Shown here piece by piece: positions 45,369 to 53,874 of a DNA stretch of 64,000 bases. The notes under the pieces are model-generated. The model did no database searches, was not told the origin of the DNA, and saw nothing but the letters and a program-made list of their open reading frames with translations. Both the position numbers and the translations under genes were made by a program. Source of the stretch: Saccharopolyspora erythraea (GTDB taxonomy: Bacteria > Actinomycetota > Actinomycetes > Mycobacteriales > Pseudonocardiaceae); the NCBI RefSeq assembly GCF_018141105.1, contig NZ_CP054839.1:2542001-2606000 (forward strand), in the 5' to 3' direction. Every line of letters begins with the position of its first letter. Within the stretch, counting starts at the first letter, position 1.

Positions 45369-48300
45369 CTACGCACCGCGGAATGCGCGACGTGCGTAAC
45401 GGGTGGTGGCCTGCGCGATTGCCTCCGGCGATGCGTCGACCCGGGTTTCGATGTTGTTGTTCACCGTCACCGGGGGGCCGCTCGCGCCGTTGTCGGCAGC
45501 ACCGCGGAGCCAACCCATCTGCTCGTTGGTGAGCACGGCCTCATTACGGCCGGAGTGGTTCGCGTACAGGCCGTAGCCGTTCGGCGTCGGGGGCAGGATG
45601 CCGCCGTTGTCGAACAGCGAGGGCCGCACGACCGGGCCGCCCTTGGCGTACCAGCCGACCGCGTTGTGATGAGACAACGCGCGCGACGGAGAGCCGTAGC
45701 GACCGCGGATGTAGTCAAGACCCCACGCGGCCTGACCGGCTGCGGTGGACTCGACTGGACCGTGGACGCTGGTCATCTTCTGGAAGAGACCACGAGCCGA
45801 GGAGCTCGGGTTCGCCGCGTTCGGGTTCCATGAGCTTTCCTTCTGGATGATCCTCGCGAGCGCTTCCCACTCCGGACCCTGGTCCCACCCGAAGCGGGCG
45901 GCGACCTGGCGGACCTGGTCGACCACGGGGCCGCTGATCCCGCTCACGTCGCCGGCGGACCCCGCGGGGCCAACCTTCGAGATCACGAAATCGGCGATGC
46001 CGTCGATGACCTTGTTCGGAACGCCCTTGGCGGCGAGCTTCCATCCCGACTCCGGACCCGGCATCAAGCCGTTGACCAAGGTGGAGACGGCGCCCTTGGC
46101 GACGTTACGCGCACCGTTGATCAGGTCGACGATCCACCACAGCGGGTTGAACGCGCCACCCTGACCGCCGTCGACGAACTGTCCTCCGACCTCCGGCAGG
46201 CTGAACTGCCACGGGAACGAGGTCGTACCGCGGGCTCGCCCGCCGGCCTGCACGCCGTTGCCGCCGGACGACTCGACGTTCATCCCGTCGAGCGTGCCGC
46301 CCATGTGGCCGGTCTGGACGCCGATGGTGAAGGCGGAAGACAGGCCGCGGACGAAGCCACCGGCAGGGCGACCGCCGGCGAACGCGGCCGTGGTGTAGCG
46401 GCGCGAGTTCGGCGGGCGACCGACGAGCACGTTGTGAATCGCCGACATGAAGCCGGAGCAGTCGTACGAGGGGTTGCCGGTGCCACCCCACTGGTAGGGC
46501 TTGCCGTGCTGGGAGCGGGCGAACTTCTTCGCCTCCTCGACACGGCCGCCAGTGGCGAAGCGCTGCATAAGACCTTCGGGTCCAACCCGGCTGCCGGCGC
46601 GGGCCGCGGAGTGGGCGGCATGAATGTTGTCTATACCCCACTGCCGGACGACCTTCTTGGAGATCACGTACTCGCCGGGCATGAGCATCGCAGGAACGGT
46701 GTCCTTGTTGCCCACCCCCGGAACCCGGCCACCGCCCGTAGCGTCGCGGACGGCACCACCGGTTGCGAACTCCTGGATGCGTTCCAGCTTCGGGAGCGGC
46801 GGGAGGTTCAGCCAGCCGGCGACTGTGTCCCATGCACGCTTAATGCCGCCGTTGTAGACGACATCGATCATGAAGTTGATCGGCTTCGCCAGGATGCCCT
46901 TAATCGTGTTCCAGATGTCGCCAATCCACTTCACCGCACGATCGAACGCGACTCCGACTTCGTGGACGGCGCGGCCTACGGCGTCGAAGCAGGGCTTCAG
47001 AACGTTGTCGTAGACCCACCGGATGCCGTTCAGCAAGGCGGACCAGCCGAAGCCGATCGAGTCGAAGACGGGCTTGAGAACGTTGTTCCACATCCACCGA
47101 GCCGCGGCTGACAGGGCGTCCCACACGGGACGGAGAACCGTCTCCCACATGAGTTGCATCGCGAGGAGGTGAGCCTCCCACGCGCGACCGATGAAGTCGA
47201 AGACCGGCCGGAGCACGTTCTCCCACATCCACGTGACGTGCGAGCTGATCGCGTCCCACGCGGGTCGAAGGATGTTCTCCCAGACCCAACTCATTCCGAT
47301 CATCAGCAGGTCCCAGCCCTCAGCGATCCACCCGAACACGGGCTTAAGGGCGTTTTCCCACAGCCAGACCGCAACATCACCGATGACCTTGAAGGCCGCA
47401 TCAACGAAGTCCTTGAACCACCCGACGTTGTTGTACGCGTAGATCAGGGCTCCGACCAGAGCGGCAATCGCGGTGATGATCAGGCCGATCGGGTTGGCCG
47501 TCCAGGCGGCGTTCAGCGCCACCTGAGCGATCTTCAACGCCGTGGTGACCGCGATCCACGCCTTATAGGCGCCGATCACGGCCAGCGTCGGTACGAGCAT
47601 CGCAGCCAGCCACGGGCCAACGTTGGTCAGGAACCAGGTCAGACCGGGGAGAACGAACGAGACCAGCCCAGTGAGGATGTCCGCGAACGGCTTCAGCGCG
47701 TTGACGATGTTGCTGAACGCGGTTCCGATGCCGGGCAGGCTCGGTCCGACAGCCGAGACCAGGTTGACCAAGACGTCTCGGAGGACAGCCACACCAGGTG
47801 CCAGCGCGTGAACCGTGTCCCGTAGAGCCGTGAAGATCGTGTTCAGGAACTCCTGACCCTGCGCGCTCTGGACGAACAGGCGGATCTGATCCGTGGCGTC
47901 CCGGAGGACTGTCAGGAACGACGCGGAGTTCGTCGTCGCGGAGCTGAAGACCTCGTAGATGATGACGCCGATGTTCTGGAGAACCTGACCCATCATCTGA
48001 AGGGCAGACAGGCCGTTGCGAATCCACTCTTCGAGCTGACCGTTTGCGCCGGCCTGCGCGATGAAGCTCGCGAACTCGCGAGCCGAGGCGCCGAGACCGC
48101 CCGTCAGCTCCGCGAGGATCGGGAGGCCGACAGCAGCGATGGTCGTAAAGGCGCGCAACATGGGGGTGAAGGCGTCGCCGAGGTTGCGCACGATGACTCG
48201 CGTGCTCTCGAACATCGCGCCCATGTCGCGGATGACGCCGGTCTGCGTGAAGAACAGCAGCGACCGGCGAGCGATCGTATTGAACTCCTCCGCGATGCCG

Positions 48301-48962
48301 GTCAGTCCGGTCTTGAGGGTGGGCAGGACCGCGGTCGCCATCTCTCGGAACGGGGCCGCGAGGTCGCGGAACGCGGCGCCCTGGACGCTCTGTTGTAGCT
48401 CGACGAAGCGGCTACGCATCTCTGCGACCGCGCGAACGAATTCGCGGGCGGACGGGGCGAGACCCGCAAGGGCCGCTTCGAGCTTCTTTGCGTCGCCTTC
48501 GACGATGGCCTTCATGGCGTCACCGACGCCGGCGAACGCCAACTTCAGGGCTCCGGCGACGGCGATTCCAGCGCCGATAGCTCCCGGCAGCAGTAGAGCA
48601 GCGCCGGAGGCGGCGGCGAGAGCAGCACCGAGACCGCCGATCGCGTTTGCGGCTCCGCCCAGCGCAACGAGCGCGACAGCGGCCTGCGAGGCCGCGGCAA
48701 CCAGCGTTCGGAGGCTGCGCGTGGGACCGTCGAGTTGGCGGACCAGGCCCGCGAGTCGAGTCTTCGTCTTCGCCGTGTCTATCTCGACGTCGAGCTTCAC
48801 CCTGTGGGCTCGAGTCAGCGCCTCGATCTTGGCTTGAGCCGCGGACGTGTCGATGTCGACGGTTACCTTCGTGGCCCGGGTCGCCTTCGCCATCGTCTTG
48901 TGAAAACCGTCGAGGTCAGGAGTCACCCGGGCCTCGACGGTGCCAGCGGTGTAACGAGCCAT
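45369..48962 (-). CDS. Tape measure protein with NlpC/P60 and lytic transglycosylase domains
   Basis: A 1197-residue protein that sets tail length. Hydrophobic segments lie near residues 85-150 and 435-510. Residues about 535-660 hold six tandem units of the type W(E/N)NVL(R/K)PVFDxIG. Near residue 836, SYDCSGFMSAIHN with a later TGHMGGTLDGMNVE gives an NlpC/P60-like Cys-His site. Near residue 1041, IIQKESSWNPNAANPSSSAR with GLFQKM is a lytic transglycosylase domain with its catalytic Glu. Two wall-cutting activities would help the tail cross the cell wall. Confidence 0.92.
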   Translation of the reverse strand: MARYTAGTVEARVTPDLDGFHKTMAKATRATKVTVDIDTSAAQAKIEALTRAHRVKLDVEIDTAKTKTRLAGLVRQLDGPTRSLRTLVAAASQAAVALVALGGAANAIGGLGAALAAASGAALLLPGAIGAGIAVAGALKLAFAGVGDAMKAIVEGDAKKLEAALAGLAPSAREFVRAVAEMRSRFVELQQSVQGAAFRDLAAPFREMATAVLPTLKTGLTGIAEEFNTIARRSLLFFTQTGVIRDMGAMFESTRVIVRNLGDAFTPMLRAFTTIAAVGLPILAELTGGLGASAREFASFIAQAGANGQLEEWIRNGLSALQMMGQVLQNIGVIIYEVFSSATTNSASFLTVLRDATDQIRLFVQSAQGQEFLNTIFTALRDTVHALAPGVAVLRDVLVNLVSAVGPSLPGIGTAFSNIVNALKPFADILTGLVSFVLPGLTWFLTNVGPWLAAMLVPTLAVIGAYKAWIAVTTALKIAQVALNAAWTANPIGLIITAIAALVGALIYAYNNVGWFKDFVDAAFKVIGDVAVWLWENALKPVFGWIAEGWDLLMIGMSWVWENILRPAWDAISSHVTWMWENVLRPVFDFIGRAWEAHLLAMQLMWETVLRPVWDALSAAARWMWNNVLKPVFDSIGFGWSALLNGIRWVYDNVLKPCFDAVGRAVHEVGVAFDRAVKWIGDIWNTIKGILAKPINFMIDVVYNGGIKRAWDTVAGWLNLPPLPKLERIQEFATGGAVRDATGGGRVPGVGNKDTVPAMLMPGEYVISKKVVRQWGIDNIHAAHSAARAGSRVGPEGLMQRFATGGRVEEAKKFARSQHGKPYQWGGTGNPSYDCSGFMSAIHNVLVGRPPNSRRYTTAAFAGGRPAGGFVRGLSSAFTIGVQTGHMGGTLDGMNVESSGGNGVQAGGRARGTTSFPWQFSLPEVGGQFVDGGQGGAFNPLWWIVDLINGARNVAKGAVSTLVNGLMPGPESGWKLAAKGVPNKVIDGIADFVISKVGPAGSAGDVSGISGPVVDQVRQVAARFGWDQGPEWEALARIIQKESSWNPNAANPSSSARGLFQKMTSVHGPVESTAAGQAAWGLDYIRGRYGSPSRALSHHNAVGWYAKGGPVVRPSLFDNGGILPPTPNGYGLYANHSGRNEAVLTNEQMGWLRGAADNGASGPPVTVNNNIETRVDASPEAIAQATTRYARRAFRGA

Positions 48963-49001
48963 CTGGAATCACCCCCTTTCCGGCGAGGTCGTGAACATGG
49001 G

Positions 49002-49517
49002 TCAGTCCTTCCGGACAGGGGGAACGGGAACGAAGGCTCGCCGCATCGGGGCAAGCCGGTCTTGCTTCTGGCGTGCGATCTCCGCTTCCAGCGCCGAACG
49101 GGGTCCGGGAAGAAGGTCCGGCTTTCGCCGGCCACCCTTGCCCTGCGCACTGACGAAGGCGTAGTCGGCCCGGTACCCGCGGATTTCGTTCACGAGCGTG
49201 GTCAGCAACTCGACGGTGGGGGACCAGTCGGACAGATCGCGGACGGCGGCGCCCGGCTTCTTGGACTCTGAGTCCAGCACTTCTGGGTGCTGACGGATGT
49301 ACTCGCGGGCGGCCTCCGGGTCGGAGTGCCACGCGGCCATGAAGCGGGAGTCGCGGGGGAGCTCGTAGGCGAGTCGGAGGAACTGAAGCCACCCGCGCTC
49401 GCCGTTGAAGAACTCAGCGAGGTCGATACGGAGCAGAGTCAGAAAGTCGTACTCCAGCTCTGCCCCGTACCGGTCGAGGAGGTAAGCAGCCTCACAGAAG
49501 GTGCTTACCGCTCGGTA
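49002..49517 (-). CDS. Tail assembly chaperone, frameshift extension (gpT-like part)
   Basis: This frame has no proper start and lies in -1 relative to the upstream chaperone. It reads STFCEAAYLLDRYGAELEYD then LLRIDLAEFFNGERGWLQFL and SDWSPTVELLTTLVNEIRGY, the standard second chaperone of actinophages, and stops at 49002. The coordinate of the join is approximate; the best slip site I see is CCCTACC at 49514-49520, where only the P-site codon re-pairs well. Confidence 0.78.
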   Translation of the reverse strand, partial: YRAVSTFCEAAYLLDRYGAELEYDFLTLLRIDLAEFFNGERGWLQFLRLAYELPRDSRFMAAWHSDPEAAREYIRQHPEVLDSESKKPGAAVRDLSDWSPTVELLTTLVNEIRGYRADYAFVSAQGKGGRRKPDLLPGPRSALEAEIARQKQDRLAPMRRAFVPVPPVRKD

Positions 49518-49822
49518 GGGTCCGACTCCTCGCCGTTGCTCATCCCGAAGGACTTCAACATGTCGTCCAGCAGGGCGTTGAAGACCTCGATGCCGTCATC
49601 GGCAATCGCGTCGAGGATCTTCTCCGCGTGCTCGCCGGCCAACAGCTCGAGAACCTCCATCGGGTCTTCGGAGGCACGCTTGAGCATGACCAGCGCACGG
49701 GCACCGGGCGGGTTGATGGTGACGGTCTCCTCGCCCAGGTCGAGGGTGTAGGGGTGGACCTTCGCGCCGGCCTTCGCAGCGGCGGACTTACGGAGCTCGG
49801 ACAGCTTGCCGATCTTGGACAT
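49505..49822 (-). CDS. Tail assembly chaperone (gpG-like)
   Basis: A 105-residue protein. SKIGKLSELRKSAAAKAGAK, then YTLDLGEETVTINPPGARAL and EDPMEVLELLAGEHAEKILD match first tail chaperones upstream of the tape measure in siphoviruses. A minority of ribosomes should shift -1 before the stop at 49505 and continue into the second frame to give the longer form. ATG 49822 follows a weak GGAAGG site. Confidence 0.85.
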   Translation of the reverse strand: MSKIGKLSELRKSAAAKAGAKVHPYTLDLGEETVTINPPGARALVMLKRASEDPMEVLELLAGEHAEKILDAIADDGIEVFNALLDDMLKSFGMSNGEESDPTER

Positions 49823-49853
49823 GTTGAAAGCCTTCCGGGACTTTGTGGGGTGA

Positions 49854-50024
49854 TTACTCGGCCGACTCGGCGGGAGCCTCTTCGGCGCGCTTGGGGCGGT
49901 TGTGCGTGCGGACCTTCGGGGCCACCGGGACGGCAACGCCGTTGGCAACCAGGTCGTTGGCCGCGGACGGGGTGGCCACGGGGATGACCGCTCCGTCAGC
50001 GATCCGGCGGACTTCGATGCTCAC
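49854..50024 (-). CDS. Small structural-region protein (56 aa)
   Basis: GTG 50024 lies behind GGAG. It reads VSIEVRRIADGAVIPVATPS, AANDLVANGVAVPVAPKVRT and an acidic end AEEAPAESAE. It lies between the major tail protein and the tail chaperone, where small proteins of this kind are often found. No function recognised. Confidence 0.6.
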   Translation of the reverse strand: MSIEVRRIADGAVIPVATPSAANDLVANGVAVPVAPKVRTHNRPKRAEEAPAESAE

Positions 50025-50057
50025 GCGGGATCTCCGTTCTCTCCGGGCGAGGTAGAA

Positions 50058-50090
50058 GAGGGGGTCGGTGCCCGGATGCCCGACCCCCTC
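50058..50090. terminator. Attenuator-like hairpin after the major tail protein gene
   Basis: GAGGGGGTCGG (50058-50068) pairs exactly with CCGACCCCCTC (50080-50090), 7 bp past the major tail protein stop. It probably lowers expression of downstream genes relative to the abundant tail protein. Confidence 0.7.
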
Positions 50091-50096
50091 AAGACG

Positions 50097-50753
50097 TCAG
50101 GCGCCAGCCTGGGTGAAACCGGCGTCTTCCAGCAGGGCCAGCCAGCCGGGGCCGCCGAAGAAGTGCTTCACGGCGTAACCGGCCTCGTCGTCGGGCGAGG
50201 TGGCGAACGTGATCTCGTACTGGATCGGGTCTTCCGCGGACGCGGTGACCTCTCCGACCTCAGTCACCGAGGCGCGGGTGAACAGGCGACCGATATAGAT
50301 CTCGCTGCCGGTGTCGCCGTCCTGCGCGACGGTCAGCACGCGGTAGTACTTCAGCGCCGGGCGGTTCGCCTCGGCGAACGAAACCTCGCCGCTGCCGACC
50401 GCGCCCGTGACGGAGTCCAGGGCAACGCCCGTGTACAGCTCCAGCGTGGTCTTGTTGGTCTCCAGGGCGACGACGGTCAGCGTCGAGCTGTTCGAGGTGA
50501 CATCACGACGGACCGGGGTCAGCGACCCCAGGGCCAGAACCTCGGAGACCTCCGACTCACGCGCGAACGAGGCGCCGGAGTCCTGGGACAGGTGGCCCAG
50601 GTCGACGTACCCGGCGGGGAGCGGCTGAATGGCGCCGGTCGCGTCGGTGAGAGCGGTCGGCAGGGTCGCCGAGTAGGGCGCGACGAAGACCGCGGCGTCC
50701 AGGCTCTTGCGGATCAGATCCGACTGCTTCTGCTTGATGGTGTCGAGAGACAT
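50097..50753 (-). CDS. Major tail protein
   Basis: A 218-residue tail tube protein. It begins SLDTIKQKQSDLIRKSLDAA, has a central beta-rich part (TSNSSTLTVVALETNKTTLE, LELYTGVALDSVTG) and ends GGPGWLALLEDAGFTQAGA, matching actinophage major tail proteins in size and place (after the tail terminator). Repeat copy 16 and a hairpin flank it, consistent with high independent expression. Confidence 0.85.
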   Translation of the reverse strand: MSLDTIKQKQSDLIRKSLDAAVFVAPYSATLPTALTDATGAIQPLPAGYVDLGHLSQDSGASFARESEVSEVLALGSLTPVRRDVTSNSSTLTVVALETNKTTLELYTGVALDSVTGAVGSGEVSFAEANRPALKYYRVLTVAQDGDTGSEIYIGRLFTRASVTEVGEVTASAEDPIQYEITFATSPDDEAGYAVKHFFGGPGWLALLEDAGFTQAGA

Positions 50754-50771
50754 GAAAGGTCCCTTCCGGAA

Positions 50772-50793
50772 CGCGTTTGTGTTTTAACGTGAC
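50772..50793 (-). repeat. Start-associated repeat, copy 16 (structural region)
   Basis: Minus strand TCACGTTAAAACACAAACGCG, 20-40 bp upstream of the major tail protein gene and overlapping the end of the tail terminator gene. The right end is CGCG, not GAGGAG. Confidence 0.75.
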
Positions 50794-51176
50794 TACTGGC
50801 GGCGGAACGACAGTTGAACCGTCGTCACGACCAGCCGAAGAGAGGTGTTCGCGTCCGGGCGGAGCTGGGGCGGGTTGTCGATTCGCCCGTTGTCGCACAG
50901 CTTCCCGCCGGCGACCTTCCCGCGAGCCTCGTCGATGCGGTTGCGGATGATCTCGGTGATGCGCCACGCCTCCGCGCGAGCAGAGGACTCGGCGCCCTCC
51001 GGGACGTAGACTGCGATCTCGACGCGGGGGCGGTCCGTGATCAGGTCCGAGGAACCGCCTACGCGGTTGACCTGGATTACCGTCCCGTTGATCTGCGCGG
51101 GGGTGACCGTGTAGACCGGGGCAACGTCTCCGAGGTAGGCGATCAGCCATTCCTCGACGTCGGGGAACGTCTTCAC
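50793..51176 (-). CDS. Tail terminator protein
   Basis: A 127-residue protein from GTG 51176, overlapping the preceding stop (GTGA) behind GGAGG. VKTFPDVEEWLIAYLGDVAP and GSSDLITDRPRVEIAVYVPE, then AWRITEIIRNRIDEARGKV match tail terminator proteins (gp17-like) that cap the tail tube. Place between neck proteins and major tail protein agrees. Confidence 0.82.
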   Translation of the reverse strand: MKTFPDVEEWLIAYLGDVAPVYTVTPAQINGTVIQVNRVGGSSDLITDRPRVEIAVYVPEGAESSARAEAWRITEIIRNRIDEARGKVAGGKLCDNGRIDNPPQLRPDANTSLRLVVTTVQLSFRRQ

Positions 51177-51508
51177 TCGGTCACCTCCTTGGCGGCATCG
51201 CGCATGACGTGTTGGCCCGGGTAGCCGGGGCTCCCGTTGCCAGGCTTGCGGCCCCACTCCACGAGCGTCGGGTGACCTTGCGTCGCCACGACGTTGAAGC
51301 CGACCCGGTCACCCTTGGCGCCGGCGGAGTCGTCTCGTTCGACAGTGATTCCGTCCGCGTAATGGCCGTCTTCGGGGTTGTTCGAGCGGGGCGCCTTCTC
51401 GCGTGCGCGGCGGGCGACGTCTTCGGCGATGGCCTTCGTGACGTCCGCGAGTTCCGAACTGCGGAGGTACGCGGCGATCCCCTTGTGATTGGGGCGGTAT
51501 CGGGCCAC
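51173..51508 (-). CDS. HK97 gp10-like neck protein
   Basis: A 111-residue protein. MARYRPNHKGIAAYLRSSEL, DVARRAREKAPRSNNPEDGH and GHPTLVEWGRKPGNGSPGYP follow the HK97 gp10/tail-completion family, with the usual C-terminal MRDAAKEVTE. It likely joins head and tail. The start follows the stopper gene by 4 bp. Confidence 0.8.
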   Translation of the reverse strand: MARYRPNHKGIAAYLRSSELADVTKAIAEDVARRAREKAPRSNNPEDGHYADGITVERDDSAGAKGDRVGFNVVATQGHPTLVEWGRKPGNGSPGYPGQHVMRDAAKEVTE

Positions 51509-51512
51509 GCGA

Positions 51513-51836
51513 TCACCCGCTCACGTGCTGGAGCGTCGAGCGTTGACCCGGGCGCCACCCGGTCAAGGGGGACTTGACGTCCGCCGGCTTTCCGACGACG
51601 TCCCACCGGGTGCCGTTCGCCTGCGTGACGCGGTCCGTCTCACGGATATCCGCGCCGTAGGGGGCGAGGAGAGTCGCCGTGGTCACGACTTCGGACCGAA
51701 GGTTCAGCGGTTCGGCGCTCGACCGGATGACGATCGCGCAGTGCGGGACCTCATGCTCGGAGATCACCGTCTGTTCGCCGTGCGGGTTGGTGCCGTAGCG
51801 GGTCACCGTGACGGTCTCACCATGTGCAAGGCGCAT
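51513..51836 (-). CDS. Head-tail stopper protein
   Basis: A 107-residue protein, RLAHGETVTVTRYGTNPHGE then VVTTATLLAPYGADIRETDR and RWDVVGKPADVKSPLTGWRP, typical of actinophage head closure (stopper) proteins with a beta-barrel fold. It overlaps the end of the connector gene by 20 bp. Confidence 0.75.
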   Translation of the reverse strand: MRLAHGETVTVTRYGTNPHGEQTVISEHEVPHCAIVIRSSAEPLNLRSEVVTTATLLAPYGADIRETDRVTQANGTRWDVVGKPADVKSPLTGWRPGQRSTLQHVSG

Positions 51837-52188
51837 CGGTCACCGTCCGGAACTTCATCGGGATGGAGCCGTACCCGCGGCGGACGCCCAGGAGGCGCCA
51901 CTCGGTATCGAGCACCGTCAGGTAGCCACTCGCGACGCGGGTGTCCAGCGTGTAGCCGAACGACTCCGCGTTCTGCTCGCGGATTCCGTCAGGGTTGCGG
52001 AGAACTCGGGCGACTGCGGTCGCCTCGACCATGACGAGCAAGCCGGGGTCAACCGACGTCAGGTCACTCAGCCGGCTTTGAATCAGGAGCTCGACGTCGC
52101 TTAGGAGCGTCGCCGCTCGTTCCGCTTCGCCGTCCTCGAACGGTCTTCCGAGCCGGCTCTCTACGTCCTGCGGGGTCGCCGTCGCCAT
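51817..52188 (-). CDS. Head-tail connector (adaptor) protein
   Basis: A 123-residue helical protein: ATPQDVESRLGRPFEDGEAE, RAATLLSDVELLIQSRLSDL, VEATAVARVLRNPDGI, ending GSIPMKFRTVTDAPCTW. This matches Gp6/Gp15-like adaptor proteins that bind the portal. ATG 52188 lies behind GGAGGTGACC. Its first 125 bp overlap the 72-residue gene in another frame. Confidence 0.78.
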   Translation of the reverse strand: MATATPQDVESRLGRPFEDGEAERAATLLSDVELLIQSRLSDLTSVDPGLLVMVEATAVARVLRNPDGIREQNAESFGYTLDTRVASGYLTVLDTEWRLLGVRRGYGSIPMKFRTVTDAPCTW

Positions 52189-52282
52189 TGGTCACCTCCT
52201 GCCAGCCTGCGCGGAGCATGCGTTCGGCGAACTCTTCGCAGACCGTGACCGTCGCCCCGTCCGCGTAGCGAAGTCGCTTCAC
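52064..52282 (-). CDS. Small head protein (72 aa) overlapping the connector gene
   Basis: The sequence MKRLRYADGATVTVCEEFAE RMLRAG reads as a compact domain found after capsid genes in actinophages, then a basic, low-complexity tail (DPAGRREPARKTVRGRRSGT). The tail is encoded over the start of the connector gene in a different frame, an overlap of 125 bp. A -1/+1 frame error is unlikely because both frames have normal codon bias ends. Confidence 0.6.
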   Translation of the reverse strand: MKRLRYADGATVTVCEEFAERMLRAGWQEVTNGDGDPAGRREPARKTVRGRRSGTSGDAPKRRRAPDSKPAE

Positions 52283-52307
52283 GGGATTACCTCCAAGGTT
52301 CAGGGCG

Positions 52308-52331
52308 AGGGGGCGCCCGAAGACGCCCCCT
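52308..52331. terminator. Attenuator-like hairpin after the capsid gene
   Basis: AGGGGGCG (52308-52315) pairs with CGCCCCCT (52324-52331), 11 bp past the capsid stop. It may set the ratio of capsid to downstream proteins. Confidence 0.65.
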
Positions 52332-52341
52332 GCCAGTCAGG

Positions 52342-53238
52342 TCAGGCTGCCGGGGTCGCCGGGTCGTTGGCCTGGATCTTCACGAAGCTGTTCAGGTCGT
52401 TGATCAGGACGCCGTACTCGACCTCCGCACGGAGCGCGAGCATGTTGCGCTGCCAGAGGTTCAGAGTCCCGCCGGCGCCGGACAGCTCGATGGTGGCCTG
52501 GTCGGTGACGTCAACCTGGATCGCGGCCACCTGACCCCAGATGATCTGAGACCAGTCGCCGGCGAAGCCCACGATGGTGCCCGCGGCGTTCTTCAGGTTG
52601 TCGCTGAGGAACGTCGGGCGGCCCAGCAGGCGACCCTGGCGAACCACGTCGTTCACGTCAGTGGCGGACTCGACGAAGATGGACTTGCCGGTGCCGTCCA
52701 CGGCGATGTTCAGGTCCGGCTCGACGACCGAGTCCAGCGCGAAGCCGGTCAGCTTCTTGCCGTTGGTGACCAGGGTCCGCAGGATGCCGTTGAACGAGGC
52801 GTAAGCGCCGGCTCCGTTGGTGTCCATCTCCGCGGTCTGGGTGACGTCCGACAGGTCGTTCGCGTACGGCGAGTTGACGCCGTGCAGAACCGCGTTGTCG
52901 AACGCGACGGCTAGAGCCTCGACCATGTCGGCCTGGGCGTGCTGGATGACACCCAGCGGGTTGGCGCGCACGAGCTCGGCCGAGACCGGGACGATGACGG
53001 CGATCTTGTGCGGGACCATCTTCTTGACGGTCGCCGAGACCTCGCTCGTGGGCTTCACGGCGCCCTCGTCCACGAAACCGGCGGTCGGCTTGCCGGTCCA
53101 CACGGGGATGTTGGTCCCGTGCTGGCCCATGGTGACCTGGCGGGCGAGTTGCTGGACGACGCTCTTGCGGCGGGTCTGCTCGAAGATGGCGTCGATCTCG
53201 GCGGGCTTCAGGAACTCAGAGAAGTCCGAGGTGTACAT
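52342..53238 (-). CDS. Major capsid protein, HK97 fold
   Basis: A 298-residue capsid protein. The N-terminal arm (SDFSEFLKPAEIDAIFEQTR), KPTAGFVDEGAVKPTSEVSA, MVPHKIAVIVPVSAELVRAN and the C-terminal AGTIVGFAGDWSQIIWGQVA with LLGRPTFLSDNLKN follow HK97-type phage_capsid proteins. No protease is seen next to it and a separate scaffold gene precedes it, so maturation probably relies on the scaffold. Confidence 0.92.
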   Translation of the reverse strand: MYTSDFSEFLKPAEIDAIFEQTRRKSVVQQLARQVTMGQHGTNIPVWTGKPTAGFVDEGAVKPTSEVSATVKKMVPHKIAVIVPVSAELVRANPLGVIQHAQADMVEALAVAFDNAVLHGVNSPYANDLSDVTQTAEMDTNGAGAYASFNGILRTLVTNGKKLTGFALDSVVEPDLNIAVDGTGKSIFVESATDVNDVVRQGRLLGRPTFLSDNLKNAAGTIVGFAGDWSQIIWGQVAAIQVDVTDQATIELSGAGGTLNLWQRNMLALRAEVEYGVLINDLNSFVKIQANDPATPAA

Positions 53239-53270
53239 GCGGGGGTTCCTATTCTCGGGAGGGAGTGATC

Positions 53271-53291
53271 CGCGTTTGTGTCAGAACGTGG
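53271..53291 (-). repeat. Start-associated repeat, copy 17 (before the capsid gene)
   Basis: Minus strand CCACGTTCTGACACAAACGCG, immediately after the scaffold stop codon and 32 bp upstream of the capsid start. Confidence 0.78.
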
Positions 53292-53292
53292 A

Positions 53293-53802
53293 TCAGCGCG
53301 AACCGAGCTTGCGCTCGATCATCTGGAGAAGCGTGGGGCTGTTCAGCGGCACTGCGCCGCTACCCTGCGAGCGGTCTTCCTGCACACTCGCCGGGCCGAA
53401 GAACTCCGCGAGCGACTTCGCGTCCGCGGCGAGCTCGTCGGCGTTGTCACCAACCAGGCGCTTCGTGAACACGTCGATCTTGTCGGCAGGTACGCCGTTC
53501 TCGACCGCGAGGCGCAGCTTCGTCGCTGCACGCTCGGTCTCGGAGACCTTGACCTCAGCGGCGCCAACCTGGGCGGTCAGCTCCTCAATCCGCGCGGTCA
53601 GTTCGCCCTCGCGAGTGGCGAACTCCTGGCGGAGCTTGGTCTCGGCTTCCTCAGCGGCGGTCTTCGCGCGCTCGCGGTACTTGGCCGCATCCTTACGCGC
53701 GCGTTCGAGCTCCCGCTCGTAAAACTCGGGGCTCCGCTCGTCGCCGCTGGTCGTCTCGGTCTGTCCGGCAGACTCGACGGGGGTTTCGTTGATTTCGGAC
53801 AT
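53293..53802 (-). CDS. Scaffolding protein
   Basis: A 169-residue acidic, coiled-coil protein (FYERELERARKDAAKYRERA, TKLRQEFATREGELTARIEE) ending in a short basic tail LLQMIERKLGSR, as in actinophage scaffolds, whose C-terminal helix binds capsid protein. It directly precedes the major capsid gene. Confidence 0.85.
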   Translation of the reverse strand: MSEINETPVESAGQTETTSGDERSPEFYERELERARKDAAKYRERAKTAAEEAETKLRQEFATREGELTARIEELTAQVGAAEVKVSETERAATKLRLAVENGVPADKIDVFTKRLVGDNADELAADAKSLAEFFGPASVQEDRSQGSGAVPLNSPTLLQMIERKLGSR

Positions 53803-53847
53803 AGCGCTACGTCCCTCCCGGAGGGCTCGTTGTTGGGTGGTGCGAAC

Positions 53848-53866
53848 CCCCGCGTCCGGCGCGGGG
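53848..53866. terminator. Small hairpin after the GDPD-domain gene
   Basis: CCCCGCG (53848-53854) pairs with CGCGGGG (53860-53866), 9 bp past the stop of the GDPD-domain gene. Confidence 0.5.
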
Positions 53867-53874
53867 AAGATGGA

